Shown here in pieces: positions 57,092 through 64,000 of a DNA stretch of 64,000 bases (its first letter is position 1; each line of letters begins with the position of its first letter). The notes under the pieces are model-generated. The model worked only from the letters and a program-made list of their open reading frames with translations, searched no databases and was not told the origin of the DNA. Origin of the DNA: Spirochaetaceae bacterium 4572_59 (lineage in GTDB: Bacteria; Spirochaetota; Spirochaetia; DSM-2461). The stretch covers positions 1 to 64,000 of the forward strand of contig NBMC01000003.1 of the NCBI GenBank assembly GCA_002084805.1. Reading direction: 5' to 3'. A program made the translations under genes and the position numbers.

Positions 57092-57121
57092 AACATACCA
57101 CAGCCCCTTTTCAGGGGTCAA
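57092..57121 (-). promoter_or_regulatory. prs promoter with internal palindrome
   Basis: TTGACC (57116-57121), 18 bp, TATGTT (57092-57097). The spacer holds the inverted repeat CCCCT-GAA-AGGGG, which could be an operator or a chance hairpin. The leader to prs is about 30 nt. Confidence 0.5.
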
Positions 57122-57261
57122 GAAGAAGCTGAACGATCCAGTACTTTACCCCCATCTGTATATAATTCATAATTTCTCCACACAAATAGAGTAGATTTAC
57201 TTATATTTTAAGATAAGGGATAGTGAATCAGCTACAATTTTTTTTAGGGAGAAACATAAAT

Positions 57262-58287
57262 ATGCATAAAAAACTGACAATACTATATATTGTCTCAATT
57301 CTTACAGCAGCAATCCTGATAACAGGGTGTAAACCTAAAGCAGTAGCTAAGGAGAATTCAGAGATTCAGCTGGCGGTGTTTGTACCGGGAGTTCTGGCCG
57401 GCAGCCCCACATACGAGATGATGGACAAAGGAGTCCGAAAGGCAGCGGAAGAAAAAGCTGCCGAAGTCAAAACCGTAGAAGGCGGCTTCAATCAAGCTGA
57501 GTGGAAATCTCAGATAATGGCTCTGGCTTCAGAAAAAAAATATGATATTATTGTTACTTCCAATCCGGCCATGCCCGAAATATGTCGGGAAGTCAAAAAA
57601 ATCTATACGGATCAATCCTTTCTAATCCTAGAAGGCAGTAAAATCGAAAATGATACGGTATCCACCTTTCTTTTCAGCCATCTGGAACTGGCCTACCTCC
57701 ACGGTTATTTTGCCGGTCTTGTTACCAGATCCGAAATGCCCGGAGCCAACAGCGACCTCAAAATTGGTCTTATAGCCGGTCAGGAATATCCTGAAATGAA
57801 TCAGAAAATCAGGCCGGGATACCTTCAGGGGCTTCAGGCTGCCGCAGCGGGAGCTGAGGTAGATTTCAGAGTGATCGGGAACTGGTATGACGCAACAAAG
57901 GCTTCAGATCTGGCAAAAAGCATGTTTGAATCCGGTGTGGATGTCATACTGACCATTGCAGGCGGTGCCAACCAGGGAGTCATCTCTGCTGCAAAAGAAG
58001 CCGGAAAGTATGTGTTGTGGTATGATGCGGATGGTTACGCCATCGAACCGGGAACAATTATCGGCAGTGGCATAATAAGAGAGGATATAGCAGCCTACGA
58101 GCAGACACAGTTGGCATTAAGGGGAGAACTCATAGAGGGGTCTTCCGTATATGTGGGAGTCCGAGAAGGTTTCATCGATTTCCTGACAGAAAGCGATCTG
58201 TACAAGAGCTATGTCCCCGAAAAAGTCCGGCTAGCCCAGGATAAAGTTATTAAACAGTTTAAAAACGGACAGCTTCAGCTGAGATAG
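57262..58287 (+). CDS. BMP-family (nucleoside-binding) lipoprotein
   Basis: Substrate-binding component of a nucleoside-type ABC importer (Bmp/Med/PnrA family). The ATG at 57262 is preceded by AGGGAGA; an upstream in-frame GTG (57223) is rejected. A lipoprotein signal ends in LITGC (Cys23). The mature part has the two-lobe fold with VFVPGVLAGSPTYEMMDKGV, LKIGLIAGQEYPEMNQ and LTIAGGANQGVISAAKEAGKYVLWYDADGY. In Borrelia and Treponema such proteins bind purine nucleosides. Operon with the ATPase and two permeases. Confidence 0.9.
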   Translation: MHKKLTILYIVSILTAAILITGCKPKAVAKENSEIQLAVFVPGVLAGSPTYEMMDKGVRKAAEEKAAEVKTVEGGFNQAEWKSQIMALASEKKYDIIVTSNPAMPEICREVKKIYTDQSFLILEGSKIENDTVSTFLFSHLELAYLHGYFAGLVTRSEMPGANSDLKIGLIAGQEYPEMNQKIRPGYLQGLQAAAAGAEVDFRVIGNWYDATKASDLAKSMFESGVDVILTIAGGANQGVISAAKEAGKYVLWYDADGYAIEPGTIIGSGIIREDIAAYEQTQLALRGELIEGSSVYVGVREGFIDFLTESDLYKSYVPEKVRLAQDKVIKQFKNGQLQLR

Positions 58288-58291
58288 AACA

Positions 58292-59803
58292 GTGACAGAA
58301 CCCGTCTCTTACAGCAGCATCGTACTAACAGAAATCACCAGAAGCTTCCGGAAAAACGGTATCAAAGCCTGTGATAACATCTCCTTTTCCGTCAAAAATG
58401 GCGAAATACTGGCAATAATGGGTGAGAATGGTGCGGGAAAGTCAACCCTGATGCATATTCTCTCGGGATTTATGAAAGCGGATAGAGGTTCTCTCGTTTT
58501 TCCTGCAGACCCGGACCAGAACCATCCCTCCGTTGGAATGATCCATCAGAAACCGATTCTGGCAGGGAACCTCAACGTTTGGGAAAATATAGCCCTGGGC
58601 CATCCGCAGAAATCCCTGGTGGTGAAACCGGCAGAACTGAGTTCCAGTATCCGCCGGATCCAGGAAAACTATGGATTAGCTCTGGATCTATCTATGAAAG
58701 GATGGGAACTGACTGCCGCTCAGATTCAGAGAGCAGAACTGCTGGAATGCCTTCTGCTGGACCGGAAAATCCTCATTTTTGATGAACCCACAGCCAGTCT
58801 TTCAGAACAACAGGCAGAAGAACTGCTACTCCTTCTGAAGCGTTTAAAAGGAGAGGGCCGCACCATACTCTATATTACTCACAAAATAAAAGAGGCCTAT
58901 CATCTGGCAGACCGGATTGCTGTTTTAAGAAAGGGAAAACTGAAAATGATCAGCCCCGTCGGAGAAATCAGTCCCGAAGCTGTATCAGAAGCTATGATAG
59001 GAAAGGGTGCGGAGATTCCCGATATGATAAGAAAGGCTGAGAGAAAAACCTTCAGCGAGGCGGTCCCCGTTCTGGAGTTGAAAAATATCAACTATTCTCA
59101 TCAGGGCAGTATCCGTCTGAAAGATCTCAGCCTGCAACTTCATGCCGGAGAGATACTAGGCATTGCGGGCATAAGAGAGAACGGCCTGGCCTGCCTGGAG
59201 GATCTGATAACCGGGGCAGTCCGTCCTCAGAGTGGAAAGATTCTCCTGAAAGGAAAAATGATTCCCTACCTAACCCCTTTCCGCTTCAGAAAACACGGCA
59301 TTTCCTACATCCCTGCGGATAGATTGAAACGGGGAGCCAGCCTCGACTCCACCCTGGGAGAAAATCTGATTTTGCTAAAACGGAAACTGGAAGGCAACGC
59401 TGGAAGCTATAAAACCAAGCTTATCCAATGGGCAAAAAAACTGATATCCAAAGGGGAAATAGAGGGACAGGCAGAACAGAAAGTACGAACTCTTTCCGGA
59501 GGAAACATACAAAAAATGATCCTTGTCAGAGAGATGCATGAAGCCCCCGCCCTTCTGATCATCTCCGAACCCAGCTGGGGACTTGATTTTTCAAGCAGGG
59601 AAAAACTTCATTATCAGATAAGCAACGCCCGCAGCAGAGACGCTGCCGTCCTGCTTCTGACAACAGACATAGATGAAATACTGATTTTATCCGACAGAAT
59701 TGCCGTTCTGACAGGGGGAGAACTAAGCGAAACAGCTCCGGCCGGACAGGACTGGAACAGAAAGACCATAGGAGAGAGAATGACAGGAGCTGACCGTTTA
59801 TGA
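58292..59803 (+). CDS. ABC transporter ATP-binding protein, nucleoside/sugar type (two domains)
   Basis: 503 residues with two tandem nucleotide-binding domains. The first has Walker A GENGAGKST (44-52), Walker B ILIFDEP (160-166) but a degenerate signature LTAAQ (140-144). The second has a degenerate Walker A (GIAGIRENGLACL) but a normal signature LSGGN. One composite ATP site is thus canonical and the other degenerate, common in RbsA-like proteins. It starts 4 nt after the BMP gene and its stop overlaps the permease start. Confidence 0.92.
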   Translation: MTEPVSYSSIVLTEITRSFRKNGIKACDNISFSVKNGEILAIMGENGAGKSTLMHILSGFMKADRGSLVFPADPDQNHPSVGMIHQKPILAGNLNVWENIALGHPQKSLVVKPAELSSSIRRIQENYGLALDLSMKGWELTAAQIQRAELLECLLLDRKILIFDEPTASLSEQQAEELLLLLKRLKGEGRTILYITHKIKEAYHLADRIAVLRKGKLKMISPVGEISPEAVSEAMIGKGAEIPDMIRKAERKTFSEAVPVLELKNINYSHQGSIRLKDLSLQLHAGEILGIAGIRENGLACLEDLITGAVRPQSGKILLKGKMIPYLTPFRFRKHGISYIPADRLKRGASLDSTLGENLILLKRKLEGNAGSYKTKLIQWAKKLISKGEIEGQAEQKVRTLSGGNIQKMILVREMHEAPALLIISEPSWGLDFSSREKLHYQISNARSRDAAVLLLTTDIDEILILSDRIAVLTGGELSETAPAGQDWNRKTIGERMTGADRL

Positions 59804-60837
59804 ATCCAAGCGAAAAAAAAGAGTTCAGACTGCCTCCGGTATTTCTCATTCTGCTACTATGCATTGCCGCCGCGACAGGACTCATCCTACTACTCAGCAA
59901 TGATCCGGCAGAAGCTCTCTACTATTTTTTCCCGGGGATTTTCAGCAACAGACTCTACCTGGGGAATTTTCTGAACTACTCTGTTCTTCTTTCCCTCACC
60001 GGTCTGGGTATTATTATAGCCTTCAACGCCGGTTCCTTCAACCTGGGAGGAGAAGGTCAGGTATATGCGGGGGCCATCTGTGCCATTGCCGCAGCCCTGA
60101 AGTTTCCGGATCTACCCTCCGGAGCCGGAATTATTATGATGACTCTGTGTGGAACGGCCGCGGGAGCTCTTCTGGCAGCCCTGTCGGGAATCATGAAATC
60201 CCGTTGGCAGGTGAATGAACTGATCAGCACCTTCCTTTTATCTGCAGGAATTACCAAGGTGATTGATTATCTCATTCTGGGACCACTCAGCAATCCGGAC
60301 AGCTATCTGATTACAACAGGGGAAATCCCCCTACAGTACCGGCTCCCCCCCATTATCCCACCCAGTCACTTTAATTTATCCTTTCTTCTGGTTTTCATCC
60401 TGATTCCGGCCTCTTATTTCTACCTCCACCACTCGCGGGGAGGATATGAGCTGCGGATGATCGGCTACAACAGGGAATTCGCCCGATTCGGAGGGCTGAA
60501 TCTGGGGATGTATGATACAGCCCCCCTGACCGTAAGCGGAGCACTCCACGGACTAACGGGAGCCATTGCCGTAAGCGGAACCTATTTTGCAGGAATACTG
60601 GGCTTTACTTTCGGCCTCGGCTGGAACGGAATAGCTGTTGCCATGATCGCATCACGAAATCCGGCTTACCTGTTGCCTGCGGTTCTGTTCTTCTCCTGGA
60701 TGACCCAAGGCGCCCGTGTCGCCGTACTGCAGTCGGACCTTTCGCTGGAACTGGGCAATATTATCCAGGGGGTTCTCTTTCTCCTTATCTCTTCCCAGGC
60801 CCTTAGGGGACTACAGAAAAAGAGAGATCCTTTATGA
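59800..60837 (+). CDS. ABC transporter permease, nucleoside type
   Basis: 345 residues with about nine membrane helices, the BPD_transp_2-type family (RbsC-like). Visible marks: LTGLGIIIAFNAGSFNLGGEGQVYAGAI (about 66-93) and SGALHGLTGAIAVSGTYFAG later. It pairs with the next gene to form the heteromeric channel. ATGA overlap with the ATPase gene. Confidence 0.9.
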   Translation: MNPSEKKEFRLPPVFLILLLCIAAATGLILLLSNDPAEALYYFFPGIFSNRLYLGNFLNYSVLLSLTGLGIIIAFNAGSFNLGGEGQVYAGAICAIAAALKFPDLPSGAGIIMMTLCGTAAGALLAALSGIMKSRWQVNELISTFLLSAGITKVIDYLILGPLSNPDSYLITTGEIPLQYRLPPIIPPSHFNLSFLLVFILIPASYFYLHHSRGGYELRMIGYNREFARFGGLNLGMYDTAPLTVSGALHGLTGAIAVSGTYFAGILGFTFGLGWNGIAVAMIASRNPAYLLPAVLFFSWMTQGARVAVLQSDLSLELGNIIQGVLFLLISSQALRGLQKKRDPL

Positions 60838-61661
60838 TCAGCGGAATACTCAACAACGCGGCGCCCTTACTACTTGCTGCCATGGGTGGTCTTTTTACAG
60901 AGTTGGCAGGAGTTCTCAATATAGCCATGGAAGGGATGATCCTGACCGGAGCTTTTACGGCTATTCTTGTGAGCAACTTCGGTGGCGGGCTATTGACCAG
61001 CACTCTGTGCGCAGCTCTGGCAGGCTTACTGACAGCCTGGGTCTTCAGCCTGACAAGCTTCAAGCTGAGAGGTAATATATTTATCACAGGCCTTGGTATC
61101 AATATACTGATGCCCGCCCTTACAGCTTCTTTTTCACAGAAAATATTCGGAAACCAGGGGATTATCCACCCTGGAAGCCTCAGACATATTCCGTCGACTG
61201 CAGGTTTGGACCTTTACACCTGGGGAACTCTGGCCTGTACCGGAGCAGTTATGTTTATACTCTACCGCACATACCCGGGGCTGACCCTCAGAGCCAGCGG
61301 AAGACAGAAGGATCTGTTGAAAAGCAAAGGGATCTCTCCTGAGAAAGTTCAGACAGCGGCAGTACTGATATCCGGTATGATGTGCGGGATTTCAGGAGCC
61401 ATTCTATCTCTGAGGCTGGGAGCCTATGTTCCGGGGATGTCTGCCGGCAAGGGGTGGATAGCACTGGTTGCCATCTATCTGGGGTATAAAAAGATTCCCG
61501 GAATAGTTGCAGCCTGCATCTTTTTTACCGCTGCCGAAGCGATTGCCAATCAGGCTCAGGGGATCCTGCAGATACCACCGTCATTAATTCTGAGTTTTCC
61601 TTATTTCTTCACACTTATGGGCTTAGGACTCTTTGCCATTCTAAAGAAAAGAAGACAATAA
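60834..61661 (+). CDS. ABC transporter permease, nucleoside type, second subunit
   Basis: 275 residues: AAPLLLAAMGGLFTELAGVLNIAMEGMILTGAF near the start and ISGMMCGISGAILSLRLGAYVPGMSAGKGWIALVAIYLG near the C-terminus, the signature loop of this family. It overlaps the preceding permease by 4 nt. The complete BMP-ATPase-permease-permease operon would import purine nucleosides. Confidence 0.9.
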   Translation: MISGILNNAAPLLLAAMGGLFTELAGVLNIAMEGMILTGAFTAILVSNFGGGLLTSTLCAALAGLLTAWVFSLTSFKLRGNIFITGLGINILMPALTASFSQKIFGNQGIIHPGSLRHIPSTAGLDLYTWGTLACTGAVMFILYRTYPGLTLRASGRQKDLLKSKGISPEKVQTAAVLISGMMCGISGAILSLRLGAYVPGMSAGKGWIALVAIYLGYKKIPGIVAACIFFTAAEAIANQAQGILQIPPSLILSFPYFFTLMGLGLFAILKKRRQ

Positions 61662-61761
61662 CCAGCAAAAAAGCCTCTTTTTCCTTTTTTACTAAGAATT
61701 TGTTAATTTTTTGCTAAATTATCCTTGTTCATAACAAACTCTGTAACTAAACTGAGACCAC

Positions 61762-61791
61762 TTGTCTGACGGCTTTCTCCGCAGATATTTT
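61762..61791 (+). promoter_or_regulatory. Promoter candidate of the Na/Pi-type transporter gene
   Basis: TTGTCT (61762-61767), 18 bp, TATTTT (61786-61791). The 168-nt gap after the permease gene otherwise holds an A/T-rich stretch; a weak T-rich region at 61680-61700 may end the importer operon. Confidence 0.4.
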
Positions 61792-61838
61792 ATCACCTTT
61801 TAAATATAGAAATTATTGAATCAGGAGTCTTGGCAACA

Positions 61839-63488
61839 ATGGTATTGATCAGCACGGTAATGGGAATCATAGGCTCTCTCGGTCTTTTTCTCTTCGGTAT
61901 GAAAGTTATGAGTGAAGGGATTCAGAAGGCTGCCGGAGAAGGGTTGCAGAAAACTCTGAACCACATCACGGCCAATCGTTTTGTAGCAGTTATAACCGGC
62001 TTTGTTATTACAGCAATTATACAGTCATCTTCTGCTACAACCGTTATGGTTGTCAGTTTTGTCAATGCAGGATTGCTGAATCTGACACAATCCATCGGAA
62101 TTATAATGGGTGCCAATGTTGGTACAACCATTACAGGATGGATAGTCTCCCTCTTAGGTTTCAAATTCAAAATAAGTGCTATGGCCCTACCCATCATCGC
62201 TATTGGTCTGCCTCTCTACTTCTCCAAGTCCAGCAGAAGACGGGACTGGGGTGAATTTTTCATCGGTTTCGGAATCCTCTTTCTGGGCCTTTCCTTTATG
62301 AAAGATTATATGCCCGCACTGAATGCAAATGATGTTTCATTCCTGACTCCTTTCACAGATCGCGGGGTTCTTTCCCTGCTGATTTTCATAATGGCTGGAG
62401 CATTGGTTACAATTATTGTGCACTCCTCCAGTGCCTCGATGGCCATAATATTGACCATGGCCCACAACGGGATTCTTCCTTTCGAAGCAGCCGCTGCCAT
62501 GGTAATGGGTTCCAATATCGGTACGACAATTGATGCCTTCCTGGCTTCTATCGGTGCCAATGTTAATGCAAAAAGGGCGGCAAGGGTTCATATTCTTTTT
62601 AATATTGCCGGTGTTGTAGTAATATCCTTTGTATTCAAGCCTTTTATCCATATGGTAAATGCCATTGTCCCGGGAACTGAAATCACAACCCACCTGGCCA
62701 TGTTCCATACCCTTTTCAATATTCTGAACACAGTGATTTTCATCGGATTTGTCAATCAGATTGCCGCCCTTGTGAAAAAACTGGTTCCTCCCGGAAAAAA
62801 CGAAGCAGGACTGGAAAAATACACCCTTCCCTACATTGAATCCACCATTCAGAATATCCCTGAAATCAACTTAATGAAAGCCAAGAGTGAAGTTGTTCAT
62901 ATGACACAGGTCGTGGAAGATATGTTTGATATCTATGTGGATGTTTTCAAACACCCTGACAAGAAAATGGGTTCCAAACTTGATAAAGTTAAAGGTCTTG
63001 AAGACTACAGCGATCAGATGCAGGAGGAGATCACGAAATTCCTGATATCCTGTTCCGCTGAAAATCTTAATGAAATCGGCAGAAAAAATGTAAGCGCCAT
63101 GATGCGTATTGTTAATGAACTTGAAAGTATCGGAGACTGCTGTTACAGTCTGATACTTCTCTCCAATAGGCGGTATAAAAAGGAAATTCCTCTGCATAAA
63201 AGTGCCATAGATGAGCTTGTTCCCTATACAAAAATGGTACAGCGCTTTTTGAGCTTTATCAAAGACCATATGAACGAACATCTGAATAAGGAAGAACTGG
63301 CCGAGGCTCACGTTCTCGAGAAAAAAATAGACAAAACCAGAAAGAGTCTTAAAAAAGAAGTCAGAAAAAATCTTAAGAGCGGTGCGGATATCAAGGGAGA
63401 ATTGCTGTATCTTGATATAGTACGTCATATAGAACGGATCGGAGACTACTGCCTGAACATTGCTCAGGCTCTAAGAACAGTCCACTGA
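61839..63488 (+). CDS. Na/phosphate cotransporter-family protein with PhoU-like tail
   Basis: About 549 residues from the ATG at 61839 (SD AGGAG at 61823, 11-nt spacing; a TTG at 61830 is too close to it). Two PNaS repeats: QSSSATTVMVVSFVNAG with GANVGTTITGW, and HSSSASMAIIL with GSNIGTTIDAFLAS. A C-terminal PhoU-like helical domain follows (about 345-549). It imports phosphate with sodium or is a phosphate sensor; pst genes are not seen. It is the first gene of a run continuing off the right edge. Confidence 0.88.
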   Translation: MVLISTVMGIIGSLGLFLFGMKVMSEGIQKAAGEGLQKTLNHITANRFVAVITGFVITAIIQSSSATTVMVVSFVNAGLLNLTQSIGIIMGANVGTTITGWIVSLLGFKFKISAMALPIIAIGLPLYFSKSSRRRDWGEFFIGFGILFLGLSFMKDYMPALNANDVSFLTPFTDRGVLSLLIFIMAGALVTIIVHSSSASMAIILTMAHNGILPFEAAAAMVMGSNIGTTIDAFLASIGANVNAKRAARVHILFNIAGVVVISFVFKPFIHMVNAIVPGTEITTHLAMFHTLFNILNTVIFIGFVNQIAALVKKLVPPGKNEAGLEKYTLPYIESTIQNIPEINLMKAKSEVVHMTQVVEDMFDIYVDVFKHPDKKMGSKLDKVKGLEDYSDQMQEEITKFLISCSAENLNEIGRKNVSAMMRIVNELESIGDCCYSLILLSNRRYKKEIPLHKSAIDELVPYTKMVQRFLSFIKDHMNEHLNKEELAEAHVLEKKIDKTRKSLKKEVRKNLKSGADIKGELLYLDIVRHIERIGDYCLNIAQALRTVH

Positions 63489-63507
63489 TCCCCTGCCCGG
63501 AGGAGTC

Positions 63508-63831
63508 ATGCTGGTAGAAATTGAGGGAGTAAGACAGATTCCTGAAGATGGACCCAGGAGATGGTTTGTTGATGAAAATATGGATCTGATTATCTGGTAT
63601 CAGCCTGATTTTAGTACAATTACCGGTTTTCAGCTCTGTTATGATAAGAAATCTGTTCAGCGCTGCCTTACCTGGCAGAGAGGGCGCGAAAGCAAGTCTT
63701 CTATCCTCAGCGCAGACGGTCAATTCAGCATAAAACGGGTTATCCGGCTTTTTGAAACAGCCTGTGGAAAATTACCGGATAAAGAGCTGAACCTCATTAG
63801 ACTCTGTTTAAAAGAGACAGAAAGGAGCTGA
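63508..63831 (+). CDS. Small hypothetical protein
   Basis: 107 residues I do not recognise. It starts 19 nt after the transporter with GGAGGAG upstream. A beta-rich N-terminal half (IWYQPDFSTITGFQLCYDKKSVQRCLTW) precedes a basic helical C-terminus. It overlaps nothing, and the next gene begins 1 nt after its stop, so the three form an operon. Confidence 0.65.
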   Translation: MLVEIEGVRQIPEDGPRRWFVDENMDLIIWYQPDFSTITGFQLCYDKKSVQRCLTWQRGRESKSSILSADGQFSIKRVIRLFETACGKLPDKELNLIRLCLKETERS

Positions 63832-63832
63832 T

Positions 63833-64000
63833 ATGAAGCAAGCTCTGAAATTCCTATCCTTTTTTATAATGGGAATCCTGCTGGCACTGGGACTTCTTTA
63901 TTTTTACGCGGATACTTTTTTTAATAGCCCTACTCCCGCTACGGAAATGATGCCCCAGAAGATAGATTCTGCTAAACCCGGTGATGCTGTTATCACCAGG
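63833..64000 (+). CDS. Partial protein with N-terminal membrane helix, cut by the window edge
   Basis: The ATG at 63833 follows AAGGAG. The 56 visible codons give a signal or membrane helix (FLSFFIMGILLALGLLYFY, about 7-25) and a short extracytoplasmic start. Function cannot be told from this fragment. Same operon as the two genes before it. Confidence 0.6.
   Translation, partial: MKQALKFLSFFIMGILLALGLLYFYADTFFNSPTPATEMMPQKIDSAKPGDAVITR

Overview
The window looks like chromosomal DNA of a free-living spirochaete related to Spirochaeta/Oceanispirochaeta (Spirochaetaceae). The evidence is a 1112-residue spirochaete-type coiled-coil protein, the spirochaetal order tuf-rpsJ at the head of the S10 cluster, no adk, map, infA or rpsD in the ribosomal cluster, and RpoB with Asn at the position equal to E. 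coli Ser531. Nearly everything is core housekeeping. I see no phage, insertion sequence, CRISPR array or defence island.

Layout. 1-195: strong stable-RNA-type promoter on the minus strand with a boxA-like leader, probably the start of an rRNA operon off the left edge. 424-8302: pyrG, a CBM9-like protein, a protein kinase lacking its N-lobe, and the heat-shock operon grpE-dnaK-dnaJ, with dnaK interrupted. 8473-20150: a nine-gene minus-strand run ptsI-der-(exported Cys/His protein)-exbB-exbD-tonB-like-HAD phosphatase-SpiroCoCo-AraC-like. 20213-24328: GerMN protein (plus strand) and rny-ymdB-tlyA. 24391-27597: a large membrane protein with very acidic 9-bp-repeat regions. 27722-41813: tuf plus the S10-spc-alpha ribosomal cluster through rplQ. 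42094-43033: rpsL-rpsG. 43162-54324: tRNA-Thr, rpmG, tRNA-Trp, secE, nusG, rplKAJL, rpoBC, apparently one long unit; rplJ is interrupted. 54418-57121: prs and an FGGY sugar kinase. 57262-61661: a complete nucleoside-type ABC importer. 61839-64000: a Na/Pi-type transporter with a PhoU-like tail, a small unknown gene and a partial gene.

The most unusual observations are these. (1) Three genes (the kinase, dnaK, rplJ) have lost a segment at one clean junction, and in dnaK and rplJ the frame is also lost. Two of them are normally essential or near-essential, so an assembly error is as likely as biology. (2) pyrG and ptsI carry near-consensus promoters whose -10 box lies 8 nt from the ATG with no Shine-Dalgarno sequence, so they are predicted leaderless. 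(3) Intrinsic-terminator-like hairpins sit directly in front of ribosome binding sites (tuf/rpsJ, tRNA-Trp/secE, rplQ/acidic protein), which suggests attenuation or dosage steps inside clusters. (4) The acidic repeat protein has a roughly 23-copy 9-bp in-frame tandem repeat that could vary in length. I found no convincing, wholly new multi-gene system; the exported Cys/His protein encoded beside ExbB/ExbD/TonB is the best candidate for unexplored biology.
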